Source of the DNA: Plicaturopsis crispa FD-325 SS-3 | Lineage: Eukaryota > Basidiomycota > Agaricomycetes > Amylocorticiales > Amylocorticiaceae | Reading direction: 5' to 3' | Assembly: GCA_000827205.1 (NCBI GenBank) | Contig: KN832560.1 | Location: 746,480-771,717 of the forward strand | Length of the DNA stretch: 25,238 bases | The notes under the pieces: model-generated | What the model was told of the DNA's origin: nothing | What the model saw: only the letters and a program-made list of their open reading frames with translations | Database searches by the model: none | Program-made: the position numbers and the translations under genes | In this document: positions 8,970-19,993 of the stretch, one piece after another | Position numbering within the stretch: position 1 is the stretch's first letter | Layout: every line of letters starts with the position of its first letter

Positions 8970-10110
8970 TCAAGCGAAGACTTTTGATACGGCGAGCTCG
9001 TCCTCGCCCCTCCTGCGATGTTCTTTTCTCCGACTGCTCTCCTCCTCTGCATCCTTGCGATTTCCGTATTTGTTTCCCTTTTCCCTCTTCAGTGCCGAAC
9101 GTACAGCGGCAGGCGATATAAATTCTGTAGAAACCAGACTCGTGTTAGATTGATCACGCGCTGTGATAGAAAATAAATACTGCATACCAGGATTCGAGAA
9201 TACAGTTGCGCCTCCGAAAGCCCCTTCAAATATCCGAATAGGCGTTAGCACAAAGCGTGGGCCAATTTCAACCAAAGTTGTCTGGGGAGGTCCGTTCGGT
9301 TGGAGGGGGTCTTTTTCCAATATCTGGACAGAGATGTGTTAAGTATCACATATTACGAGGGGAGACGACGGAGAGAACGGACTTGGTAGTTCCGGAACCA
9401 GATTTTCGAGTCAAGGATAGAGAATGTGAGTATATGGTCGATGAACGGCTTCACTCTGCGCGACGATGCGGGCACGCCAAAAATCTACCGGGAGAGAAAT
9501 CAAGGTCACTGAAAATGGGGCGGGTAGGGACGAACAACTCACATGTGTGAAGACTTCCTTCGTCAGCCGACCCCATTCAGTATCGTCGAACGCTTGGTCG
9601 AAGCTGAGTAGCCCTCGACTGCCCTTTAGACAGTTGCCGGTCATTTTCAACTCGTCCATGGTGTGTACATTCTGCACATGCATCTTGATGCTGGGTCCGT
9701 TCGGCGTTTTAGCGGCCCACATGTATAGGTCTTCGTGCTTTCGGGCCTCAAAGTAGAGGGTGTTGTTGCAGTTGTTCAAATCAGCGAGCTCTGGGAGGAG
9801 GTGCAGTTGCGATTTTGAGTCCAGCTTCGAGTCTGTTGCGCACGGTGAGAGACAGATCAGCATAGCATAGAGTGGCGGGCGCACCTTTCTTTACGTGCGG
9901 TAACAAGGCCTCGAGATCATTCATAAAATGCCTCATACGGTGTGTTATGCCTCGAGACGACAGCAGGAGTACTCTCTGCTTGTTCCTCTTTTTCTTCGGC
10001 GCTACGATCTCTGTCTCATCGACATCCATGTCCTCCGCTCGACGCTTCCCCTTTCCTTTCGCATCTACTTTAGACGCGTTGGATTTTTGAGCCTTGAGAA
10101 TTGAAGCCAT
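8970..10110 (-). CDS. BRX1: Ribosome biogenesis protein BRX1 (Brix domain)
   Basis: There are five exons: 10110-9885, 9832-9543, 9484-9383, 9323-9188 and 9124-8970. They encode 302 residues; introns are 52, 58, 59 and 63 nt. A basic, Lys-rich N-terminus leads into the Brix domain from about residue 46 (RVLLLSSRGI). Family hallmarks follow: HLLPELADLNNCNNTLYFEA, IKMHVQNVHTMDELKMTGN, CLKGSRGLLSFD, and near the end FIDHILTFSILDSKIWFRNY and VEIGPRFVLTPIRIFEGAFG. The C-terminus is a charged Lys/Arg/Glu tail. Brx1 acts in the nucleolus in early 60S pre-ribosome assembly with Ebp2. Yeast Brx1 is about 290 residues, so this is full length. The third intron uses the weak donor GTCCGT, but splicing there gives the conserved FRNYQI join. 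Confidence 0.95.
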
Positions 10111-10395
10111 GATGAGGAGAAAGTATCGTTTGAAGGTGAAGATGCTCAGCGCAAGCTCAGCAAAGATGGTCACCAAAAATAAAATCTCATTACGTAATGC
10201 ATCTTATCCTCCGAGGACCAAAACATTTTGAGTCCCTCTGGGCGGTTAGGTGACCGGCTCCTCAGAAATTCGTCGCATTGAGGGGGCATCGTCATCTATA
10301 TATGATTCACTTATAGCTAGAGCAAAAGGTGGATCCGCGTACGATTTGATCCGTATACAACATGTAGACAGAACGTAAATGCGGCGACCCCGGTT

Positions 10396-12000
10396 TCATT
10401 TATCTTTCGCTGCGTGCTGAACAACGTCTGGGTTGATCTCTGGCCACACGTACGATACCCTACGCGTAGCAGACCTATCAGCAGTAAGATGCAAAAGGTA
10501 CGAAAGAAAGCACTCACTTAGAAATATCCTCGAAAATGGGCCGGGCAATAAAAGCCTGGAGATTTTTAGGCCAGCCACGGTCGTAAAGTCGTTGGCCAAC
10601 GGGGACGCGATAAATGTTGATGTTAGCGTCCGAAGAGCATCCTCCTTCTCCACCGCTCGAGCTCGCCGCCCCAGGAATGCGCACAAGTTTCCTGGACTTC
10701 TCGTTCGAGGGCCTGAGTCTGTCTAGAGTAGTCTGACCGTGCAGTATATCCCGCATGGACATAAAACCGAGGCCCTGGTAGAACATAAGCTCGAAATAAA
10801 GCAGAAGGTCAAAAAAATTCGGCAGCGCTCAAAACAATAATAGAACGAGGTAGAACAAGAGAGGCGGGCGCACTTACCGCAGAGAACAAAGCTATCAAGA
10901 AGGCGACCCCGACGATCAGTGGGAGCCTCGCGTGCGGCAGCTCGATTACGGCACCTGGAAAGGTGTTGTCATGTCTCTGCTGATCTTTTAGGATACGAAA
11001 GCCGAGATATACACCAACTGGCCAGCGCCCGAGGGGTCCGCCTATGACGATCCAAGAACCAGCCCAGTCCCACCACACACGGCGCGCCCATTCGTCATGC
11101 ACGGAGGCGGAAGCAGCGGTAGATATATGGCCTATGAGAGGGCGCACGATAGGTAGAGAAGCAACGGTGAGTGTAAGCGGGACGAGGAAGAGGAGGACGA
11201 GAAACAATTTCATTCGGGATGTGGTCACACAATTCCCTAGCTATGGTGCGGAGTTCAGTTGGAGCAGAGAAGCGGCAGGGGAGTGAGAACACGTACCCAA
11301 GGGCAGTGGTGGTCGAATTCAAGTCGATGCACGTTGCAGACTGAGCAATGGTGCGAACGAGGAGGCGCCCATGCGTCACTGCAGTGTTTGCACGCCGGAA
11401 GGTCACCGAGGAAATTGGTGCATTCGTAGGGTCGGGACAGCTGCGAAGGGTCGGGCATTTGAAGTGCAGCGATGTTGTGCGTTTTCCGTCCAAGTGAAAG
11501 GTAGAGGTATAGGGAGGCTAGCAGCGAGAAGAGGATGTTCGTGACTGCAAGGTACGAAGCTAACAAACAACCGTCCAATGTCAATTGTCTAGGAGCAGAG
11601 CATGTGGAGAATGAACTTGGAGACGCACATCCTAGTACCCATAGACCTTTGTATTGCAGTATCCATCGCACTGATACATATGCTCGTCAATTGTAGCCTC
11701 GAAAACGCGAGGGGCGCGGTATCACTCACGTCCTATTTCAATTGTCGTCATGTACCAGCCAAAGCTTTTCCCTGATGAATATGCCACTCAAATTGAACAC
11801 AATGGCGGAGCCAGCACGTACCACAAGATGATCCAGACCAGAACCTGGATGAAGACCTCCAAGGTTCGATACGCGTTGAAGCCTGCCAGGGTGTAGCGTC
11901 GTACACCTACTCCTGGCAGGCTTCCGAGATGCCTAGTAGCAACGCTCGCCAGGGCCAGGTGAGCACTCCACTGTATCCTTTCACTGTTCAGAGCCAGCAC
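10396..12000 (-). CDS. DHHC-type protein S-palmitoyltransferase (N-terminus unresolved)
   Basis: Well-supported exons are 11771-11730, 11670-11629, 11559-11297, 11240-10878, 10789-10518 and 10474-10396. The cysteine-rich domain is split by an intron: CKHC, SHHCSVC, then DHHCPW joined to LGNCV. A membrane segment precedes it (YLAVTNILFSLLASLYLYL) and two follow (MKLFLVLLFLVPLTLTVASL; LPLIVGVAFLIALFSAL). A TTxE-like TTLD comes next, then the C-terminal aromatic motif region RGWPKNLQAF. The DHHC cysteine is the acyl-transfer site, adding palmitate to membrane-associated proteins. A likely first membrane segment (VFIQVLVWIILWYVL, about 11820-11860) lies in an open frame back to about 12058. I could not fix the ATG or the join to 11771. 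The 10877-10790 intron would end in GAG; an in-frame CAG acceptor 15 nt later is an alternative. A stop at 10514 would apply if the last 43-nt intron is not used. Confidence 0.85.
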
Positions 12001-12244
12001 CCAGGCCTCAGTAGAGCATGTAGATAGTTCTGAGGTTTGTCGATGTCAAGAGAGTGCAAGTCCAACTGGAAGTCATCTTGATCTCCGACGCGCGTCGCGT
12101 AATACGCGCCTCTCAACTTTCGACTTCCACCTTGAATACATCGATTTTTTCGCCTCGGTACTCCAAGCCCTCAAATTGCCTAAAGAACGCGTACATATTG
12201 GCAAGACACTAGCAAAAGGCTGGAGACAGTCGCCAAAACGGTCC
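12001..12244. promoter_or_regulatory. Head-to-head 5' region of DHHC and SET/MYND genes
   Basis: The minus-strand DHHC gene and the plus-strand SET/MYND gene start back to back here. Both strands have long frames without stops in this interval, so part of it may be transcribed or translated on one side. I see no clear TATA box. The placement as a shared promoter is inferred from gene direction. Confidence 0.4.
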
Positions 12245-13809
12245 ATGGCATCTTCTTCATTCTCGCTCGCGCCACATCCAATTGCACGCACACAAGCTCG
12301 TGCAGATATCCCCCTCTCAGCAGGAGCACTCATTACTGGAGTTCCGGCCTTGACTACTGCCCTCTTGCCCTCGCAGAAGGGCAACCGCTGTGATGCGTGT
12401 CTCCGCATTATGCCGCACCCGCGACGGTGCACCGGTTGCGCTCAATATTGGTACTGTAGTGCCCAATGTACGCCGCTTTCCTTCTAGTATTGCAAGCCCA
12501 ATATCTACCTTGAACATGCCATATGTAGGTCAGGCCTCACAGTGGCGTGCGCATCATCGGAAGGTGTGCAAGTCGCTGGCTAAGTATGTTGCTTCAACTT
12601 CATATCAGGCCCTCGCCGAGCACGAAAAACTCGATGCTTTCCTTCTGTCGCATTTACTTGCCTGTAAGGGCGCCGATGCACAAGGGGAAGCGTACAAAAC
12701 CTTCTCGGAGCTCCTCCCCGGGCCTGTGACCAATGTCGTCCCGCCTCCCACATGCCCACCACAGTCCGCACAGAGTGACGCAGATGCGCTGTACCTCTAC
12801 GCGCGCTTCGCGAACAATAATTTTGCTGTCCATAGCCATCTTTCCACGATCGCGCACGGCATCTTCCCTCTTGCAAGCCGGTCTTTCAACCACTCGTGCT
12901 TGCCCAATGCTGCCCCGCGATATGTGTTCGTCCCCGAGACAGGGCAGGTGCGCATGGAGGTCGTCGCCCTTCGAGATATTGCACCAGATGAGGAGGTGCG
13001 TATATGCACACTTCATTCGTTCTCCGCGGTTTCGTGGCAGATCTCCGATGCTTTCTTGGTACCCAACAATTCAACCTTACAAGGCTTCGAGTACAGATCT
13101 GCATGCCATACCTCGATCCTGCGCTGCTCCAGTCCCGGACACAGATATTCCAATACACCTATGGCTTCGAATGTGTCTGCCCCTCGTGTGTTTTTCTCAA
13201 ACGCTTCCAGCCCCCCTCCGCCCTTCCGCCACCTGCCGAGCGCACCGCACTCGAAAAATCATTGAGGGATTTCGTCTTCTCCCCAGCTAACTCCTCATCC
13301 CATGAAAAATCGGGCACACATCCTCGTGCTTATGACGCGTATCCACTCGCATACGACACAATCCCATCGAAACTCTATCCCTTTTTCACCGAGTCTTATC
13401 TCACCGACCTTAGCGCATCCTTTAGCGATGCTTCGCACGATGGAGTGTACTCCCAAGCCTTGGACGCAGGAATAACGCTTCTTGCGGTTTATCTGTTGAT
13501 CTACCCCAAAAACTATCCGCAAATCGGTGAGTGGTGTTATCAATACTTGTCTATCGGCCTCTAATAGGTGGAACACTTCCAGGAATGCATCTACTGGAGA
13601 TGGCGAAGACTGCTTGGAATGCTGTCGTGCAAGGTCAGGGTGGTGAATTGCAAGAAGCAGAAAATTTGCAGCGAGCGCTCACATGGGTGGCTGAGGCCGG
13701 AGAGGTTTTGGATATATTTGGGCGGGAAGGAGACGAAGGCGGACCTTTGGACGAGGTGTACGTCTTGAAGGGCTTGTTGGAGGAGGAGGCCCAGAGGGTG
13801 CGGCAATAG
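12245..13809 (+). CDS. SET and MYND domain (SMYD-type) lysine methyltransferase
   Basis: There are four exons: 12245-12467, 12529-12995, 13097-13526 and 13583-13809, giving 448 residues. The N-terminal half of the split SET domain (FSLAPHPIARTQARADIPLS) is followed by a MYND zinc finger at about 49-88 (CDAC, CTGC, YWYCSAQC, then HHRKVC). The SET core has the cofactor-binding motif SFNHSCLPNA (NHSC at about 195-198), then Tyr in YLDP and a post-SET cysteine pair FECVCPSC. The C-terminus is helical. SMYD/Set5-like enzymes methylate histone or other lysines with SAM; the target here is unknown. The start ATG has good context (TCCATGG) and fits the family, although the frame is open further upstream. 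The second intron is long (101 nt). The third could end at AATAG or CCAG; the CCAG at 13582 gives the better family match (YPQIGMHLLE). Confidence 0.9.
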
Positions 13810-14155
13810 ACAGCTGTGCTCACTGCGCTGGGCTGCAGTGTGGCCCATACTGACGGTGTACCGATACTGCAAATCAAAAACTATTTCCCCGGAGATTTTT
13901 ACTCAGTTCCTTGTATCAATGAGGTCGACTGGAAATCAGTGGTCAATAACCAATCCTATTGACCAGGAGGCCACAGGCTGCTTGAACCAGGTTTGTTGCC
14001 GTTTGACCTTAGATCGGGTAGATTGAGATTTGAGATAACCGATTTGAGAAAAGTTCCGGTCTGTTCATGACTCGACTCTTCTGAATCTACAAACCTGATA
14101 GCACCTTTGTCGTTCACTTCGTTCACACATCGCAATCGGCTCTATAGCTTTCAAA
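13810..14155. other. Intergenic region, nothing recognised
   Basis: This 346-bp gap lies between the SET/MYND stop and the eIF2B-beta start, both on the plus strand. It should contain the upstream 3' UTR and the promoter of the next gene. I see no other gene or repeat. Confidence 0.5.
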
Positions 14156-15632
14156 ATGGGTCACCCGGCTCCAGAGATCCAAACTGCAGCAAATCAACGG
14201 GTCGTTGAGACTCTAGCATCAAAACTACGCAGGAGGTCAGACTTGCTGTGTGCAGGTCGTCTCCGGTCGCTAATTATGTGCGGGGATTCATCAGACAGAT
14301 AGTAGGCTCCAGAGCAACGGCATTAGAGACGGTCATCGTCCTTCGTCAAGTCGTCTCGAAAGCGCGATTTTCTAATATCCAGCAACTGGTCGAGATCATA
14401 CGGACTGTCGGACGACGGCTGATAGAGGCGCAACCAAATGGTGTGTGTACCAACAACATTACAGAAGGATCTGTTGCTTACACCCTATGCAGAACACGCC
14501 GTCGGGAACACTGTACGGAAAGTCTTACATCACATTCGTGAGGAGTATCACACCGCGACGAGGGGAACAGCATCTGCTTCTTCTCGGAACACATTCTCGA
14601 TGGCAAAGTTCGTGCTCCAGGGGCAGCCGAGAAAGCAGAGCGCGGTTGTCAAGACGGAGGAGAAGGGAACGCTCAAGGAGAACGACCTAGATGACCCCGA
14701 TTCGTTCGCGAGGGGCCTCAAGCCGGTACTCATGGAGGCCATCCAGGATGTGCTAGACGAGCTAGAAACCGTCTACGACAACGTCTCTAAAAATGCAAAA
14801 GACCATATACATTCCGAGTGAGCTATCCCTCACCTCTTCATGCTGCTAGTCTGTTAATGCCCTTCTAGTGAAATCATATTAACGATCGGCAAATCTACAA
14901 CGGTGGAGACATTTTTAAAATCTGCCAGCCATTATCGAAATTTCACAGTCATCATTGCTGAGACAGCTCCATCGTACGTCCCATTTCAATACTATCAGCT
15001 GTGTAAAGTCACTAACACAATCTGCCTCCCTTGCCAGATATTGCGGACACGACATGGCGCAGTCCCTCTCCTCCGCCGGAATATCCACCTTCCTCGTTCC
15101 CGACTCGTCCATCTACGCCCTCCTCTCTCGTGTCAACAAAGTCATACTCGGCGCGCACGCAATCTTAGCCAACGGTGGCATGTTCGCGATCTCCGGCTCG
15201 TTGCTGGCTGCGACCGCTGCACGGGCACATAGCACGCCCGTCGTCGTCTGTGCGGGACAATTCAAGCTGACGCCGCAGTGGAATCTAAACCACGAGTACG
15301 GCGCGCTGGACTTTTCTGACCCGAGCGCAGTGCTCGGGTTCGAAGAGGGTGCATTGGTGGATAAGGTCGACGTGATCAATCCGTATTATGACTATGTCGG
15401 TCCGGAGTTAGTCGACGCGTTCATAACCAATGAGTGAGGCGTTTTCCATTGCATCTGTGTTAGTTCATTTCTGACTTGATGGGGTTTTCCCTGTTTATTA
15501 TAGTGGTGACCACCCTCCATCATCGGTGTATCGGTACGCCTTGTGTGATCCCTGTTCTCCATACACCCAGCGCTGACTATTCCACACAGATTGATCAAAG
15601 AGACATACGACGACGAGGACCACGAACTATGA
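14156..15632 (+). CDS. GCD7: Translation initiation factor eIF2B subunit beta
   Basis: There are seven exons: 14156-14235, 14295-14440, 14493-14817, 14869-14973, 15038-15433, 15504-15533 and 15590-15632. They encode 374 residues, close to yeast Gcd7 (381). Hallmarks in order are VGSRATALETVIVLRQVVSK, AVGNTVRKVLHHIREEY, IILTIGKSTTVETFLKSA, VIIAETAPS, STFLVPDSSIYALLSRVNKV, LGAHAILANGGMFAISGSLL, GQFKLTPQWNLNHEYGALDF and the acidic C-terminus IKETYDDEDHEL. The protein is part of the regulatory subcomplex of the eIF2B GDP-exchange factor, which senses phosphorylated eIF2 in the cytosol and tunes translation initiation. Introns are 51-70 nt and all joins are in phase. Exon 6 is only 30 nt, but is required for the conserved GDHPPSSVYR segment. 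It converges with GUF1, 224 bp apart. Confidence 0.97.
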
Positions 15633-15856
15633 TGTCCGGGTTAAGGCACTGCAGACCAAGGAAAACCACATGTATACCTAGACGCTACGTCCACGAACGG
15701 CATGTCGCATCCCCGGGAACGCATCAGGAGAGGATGGTAGATATTAACTTATGTGATTTCTTGCTGTCCGTGCTACTAAAGGCCACCGGTACCACCGCTA
15801 TAATATACCTCCACATATACGAAATAGATACCGTAAATCGGTGAACGCTGCGTAAG

Positions 15857-18800
15857 CTATTTCTTGGAGCTCAGTATGTCGAAGAATGCCTCCTGCGGAA
15901 GATCCACGCTCCCCATCTTCTTCATCCGCCGTTTACTGGCCTTCTGGTTCTCCAAGTGCTTCATTTTGCGTTCGTAATGACCTAGTGTCAGATGTATATG
16001 TGTGAGAGGAGATCGCTGGGCTGCATCGAGGTATGCAATGAGACTGACCTCCGTACAGTCCCGCAGTAACATCGGCACGCATCGCGGATAGATTCTCGCG
16101 TGCGATGATCTTCTTGCCCACAGCGGCTTGGATGGGAACCTCAAACATCTGACGGGGGATGACCTTGTCTGAAAACGGGCTGATTTAGCGGTGGCCAGTA
16201 AACAAGAGAACAGGCGACTGACGAAGTTTTTTCACCCATGCTCTCCCTACCGTATCCTGGTTGGACCGATGGACAATGAGGGCAAGTGCGTCCACAGGTT
16301 TCGAGTTGAGGAGAAAGACCATCTAGAATAGATGACCGTGAGCAATTGCTAGGATCGCAACTCACACACGTCTCTTCACCTTCACTAGATCGCTAGTTTT
16401 GTAGCCGCCATCTTCATAACTAAAGAAAACGTATTCATTAGCACACATATTCGGCTGTCGTAGACCAAGAACGCTCACTCGAAGCTGGCAAATCCCGAGC
16501 TCCGGCCTTTCAGCTGGTCGAAAAAGTCTGTGACTATCTCGCTCAGAGGGATAGTGCATGTCAAAATCGCGCGGGCGGAGGAATCCGAGCCTGTATCAAG
16601 GAATCGATGCTCCATGTCCTCGGCTCGACGAGTGTAGCACAGATCCATCATATCCCCCAGATACTCTGTTGGACGATGCAAGCCAATTGAGCTTATGGAT
16701 ATTACTGACGAAGGTATACGTACCTTCGGGGACGATAATAGACGCCTTCACAACGGGCTCTTGAACTTCCACCACCCGGTTTATGGGGTCGGAGGTCTCC
16801 GGAAAATCGGTCGGATTACTGACCAAGACGGTCCTGTCTTTGTAGATAACTAGATAGCAGGAAAATTGCTGATGTAAAAAACAGCAGAAGCCCTGACATA
16901 GTTGCGGCGAACTTACCTTTATATGGCACCGTTGGCGCAGTAATTATAACGTTGGCGTCGTACTCGTCCTCGAGCCTCTGACGAAACACGTCCATATGTA
17001 ACGTCCCAAGAAAGCCAAGTCTACAACCCTGGCCAAGAGCTGTGGACGACTCGCGCTGGATGGTCACACTTCTGTCTGTCAATGTAAGCTTTGCATATGT
17101 GAGTACCAGGAACCTCTAGGGACAAATAGTACGGATAGACAGACCCGTTTTATAGATTCTTCCAACTTGATGAAGTCATTGCTGTCGATGGGGAAGACAC
17201 CTGCGAAGACCTACCGTAGTCTTTGAGTTCCCTAGTCAAATCATCGACTGGTGTTGACGTACCATGGCCTTGGTGGGCTTGAACCCTGCCATCGGCTCAA
17301 CGGGCTCTCCTAAGCGATGTAAAGTGTCACCAATATGGGCTGTATGAGCGAAAGATTAGCAAGATCACCAATGAGTAGCACAGTGGTAGGGAAAGCCCTA
17401 CCCTCGGACGATTCTTTCATATTGCACGCCATATATCCGACCTGGCCAGGTTGCAAACTCGAAGTAGATACTTCTTCGGGATGCATGATGCCCACGTCAA
17501 TGACCTCGTAGCGTTTGCGAGTATGACATGAGACAATCTTGTCGCCTACATCGTGATAAGTGTCGGACATAGTGAAATGCGGGATTTGGATGAGTACCTT
17601 TATTTAGTACGCCTTGTTGAATACTAATCAAAGAGATAACTCCTCGATATCTGTCGTATCTTTGGGAGCGGACATTTATGAACGAAGACTGCGAGAGATG
17701 TGCTGGAGCCACTTACAGCGAATCAAAAAGTAAGGCCTTCAGCGGCGCCTTTGCACCAGCGCCACCTGTGGGCGGGGGTACTCGGTCTACTATCGCTTGT
17801 AAAACCTTCTCAACTCCCTTTCCCGTTTTTGCCGATATATGCAAGATATCCGCAGGATCTATGCCAAACGTAGATTGCATTTGTGCTGCAATTCGTTCTG
17901 GCTGGGAAGCCGGCAAGTCGATCTGAATCGACAACTAAGCCCTGGAGTGGTAGCATAGAGCGAACAGTGTACAGTACCTTGTTCAGCACAGGGATGATCT
18001 TGAGTCCTCTTTCTTTCGCTACCTGGAAGACGGATATCGACTGCGCTTGGACTCCTTGAGACGCGTCAACAAGGAGTACTGCTCCTTCGCAAGCGGCTAG
18101 TGACCGAGACACTTCCCAAGCAAAATCGACGTGCCCCTACTAGCCATTAGATTTCGTCTGATTTATGGATGCTGCAGAGACTCACAGGAGTGTCGATCAA
18201 GTTCAATAGATGGTTCTTGCCATCGAAGGCATGTATCATACTTGGGAGTGAGCCATCAGTCATGATTTACGGTAAATTGCGGCGCTTCTCACCTGGCGGT
18301 TTGAGCCTTGACTTATTCCCCTGTGAGTCCAGGTACATATATCGCAACCAAAGCCTTCGTACTTACCGGTGATACCACGTTCGCGTTCCACTTTTAGTTT
18401 GTCAAGCACTTGCTTATTTCTCCCGCTATCTTTGGTCTTTATGGTGCCTGTCAGCTAGATGCCCAGTTAGTCCCTTCCCAAGGCGAATAGTGTCCAGCCA
18501 ACCTCTAACAGCCTAGCCACGCAGATGTTAGGTTTTCATATATGAAGGTGTCTCAGAGACTTGCCTGTCTGCAAGAGTCGATTTACCATGATCTATAGAA
18601 CTCCCACTGTGAGCCGTGTAGACACCTCAAGGATGCATGAATGCCGCACCAATGTGGGCGATAATAGAGAAATTCCTGGTGAAAGACACGTCTAACATAT
18701 TTCGACTTGCTCATTTGACGGTTTGACTCACCGAATCACGTCGCAGGGAAACTCCTCCATAGAGATAGGCTTACTAGCGTTCGCTCGGGGAACGAACGAA

Positions 18801-18889
18801 GTACTGAAGGATTTCCCCGAGAATTTGAGCTGGGCATTCCCATGTTTTCGCAGAGCCTGGAGACATGCTTTCCGCCAAGCCAGCAGCAT
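15857..18889 (-). CDS. GUF1: Mitochondrial translation elongation factor 4 (LepA/EF4)
   Basis: There are twenty exons: 18889-18732, 18675-18650, 18592-18565, 18512-18503, 18454-18367, 18311-18293, 18240-18186, 18136-17978, 17922-17717, 17659-17598, 17545-17402, 17339-17263, 17210-17145, 17088-16917, 16849-16724, 16665-16479, 16419-16380, 16322-16223, 16168-16049 and 15981-15857. They encode 655 residues (yeast Guf1 645). The basic, acid-free N-terminus ([17 protein letters not shown]) looks like a mitochondrial targeting sequence. GTPase motifs are G1 AHIDHGKST (about 59-67), G2 ERGIT, G3 DTPGH (about 126-130), G4 NKID (about 180-183, across an intron) and G5 SAK. LepA-specific parts are [20 protein letters not shown], the [15 protein letters not shown] segment and the C-terminal [20 protein letters not shown] and [20 protein letters not shown]. 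LepA proteins act on stalled or mistranslocated ribosomes. The third intron is GC-AG and is followed by a 10-nt exon. Confidence 0.96.
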
Positions 18890-19119
18890 AAATAAGGGCT
18901 ATGGGTGCTGGGTATTTCGAGCAAAGCAAAGAGCAGAAGCAGAAGAGTTATACTGCACACCGTCACGGTCGCGCGGGTGGCTGGAGAACTTCAAATATTT
19001 CGGAGCCTTTATTGATTAGGTCATCATCTTTGCCTCGGACTGTGCCATCTTCGAGTCCGACAACACTTTCGCGACGCGAATCTCGAACGCGACGCACAGG
19101 TGGTCCTCATATCATCAAC
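18890..19119. promoter_or_regulatory. Divergent promoter GUF1 / CWF18
   Basis: Only 230 bp separate the two start codons on opposite strands, so both 5' UTRs and promoters must lie here. No TATA box is clear. Shared control is an inference from spacing. Confidence 0.55.
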
Positions 19120-19777
19120 ATGTCTCTTGCTGAAGCCTCGGAAGCGCGCAAGGCACGCCTGATAGCGCTGCGAAAAAGAAAGGCGGGCGAAGCGGTGGAC
19201 GAAACCACGTATGTGACCGCCCTCTCAACGGTGCCAACTTACTGACTGTTTACCGGCATGTTTTGCAGCGAAGAATCTGGCGTCTCCGTTATTAAAAACC
19301 GCAACTTTGACCCCACATCTCGCACACTGCGGAAACATGCAAAAGAAGACGTCGACATGGAGGATACAGTCGAGAAAGACGTTGCAGGAATGGCGGAAAA
19401 GATCATCGCAGAAGATGAAGAACGACGTGCCCAGGAATTGGTTCGTGGAATATCTATGCAGCAGTGGACAATGTCAGTACTAACGGGGGACACTTTAGGA
19501 TGTGTTCAACATAGCTCCCAAGCGGCCAAATTGGGATCTGAAGCGAGAATTAGACAAGAAGCTTGCCAAGCTGGAGCGGAAAACGCAGGAAGCGATACAC
19601 ACTCTGATCCGTATGTTATTCTTTATTTCGTTCAGTGAGTCCGCTTGTCGACCTATTAATTTCGGTTCAGGTCAACGCTTGTCGGCCCAGAAGGGAGATT
19701 CTGATGATTTAGTGGGTGCTATGAAGGCACAAGAAAAAGCTCAGACCGATCTTGACCCGCTTTCCGACGAAGAGTGA
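19120..19777 (+). CDS. cwf18: Pre-mRNA splicing factor Cwf18 / CCDC12
   Basis: There are four exons: 19120-19208, 19269-19440, 19499-19610 and 19671-19777, giving 159 residues (human CCDC12 is about 166). The N-terminus is a charged helix (EARKARLIALRKRKAGE). The middle is acidic and probably helical. The conserved C-terminal signature is FNIAPKRPNWDLKRELDKKL followed by AKLERKTQEAIHTLIRQRLS, which matches the cwf18 family (Pfam PF08315). The family belongs to the spliceosome-associated Prp19/Cwf complex in the nucleus. The introns of 60, 58 and 60 nt have good branch sites (for example GTACTAACG). A start ATG at 19120 gives the expected length. This family is absent from intron-poor S. cerevisiae, as far as I recall, which fits an intron-rich genome. 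Confidence 0.93.
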
Positions 19778-19993
19778 TCTCGAGCACATCACTTCTTGGC
19801 TATCATTCTCGATGTATTTTTAGGGGTATGTGTTTCTATCTACTTTGGCGCAGAAGGGTATTAATGGCGTGTCCTAGGACATTTCCTGTATTTTACTTGT
19901 GCACAGCTATCATTTAATGCCCAACCATTAACCCAATGATTTCCGAGCGTGCACGTTTAAAACGAAGCCTCGCCAACTGTCCCGACAATCTCT

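Noticed and set aside
11559-11671. Continuous reading through 11628-11560 in the DHHC gene
   Set aside because: The frame stays open, but the extra residues look unlike coding sequence. GTGCGT and TTAG flank a clean 69-nt intron whose removal joins VLG to SSYLAVTNI in phase.
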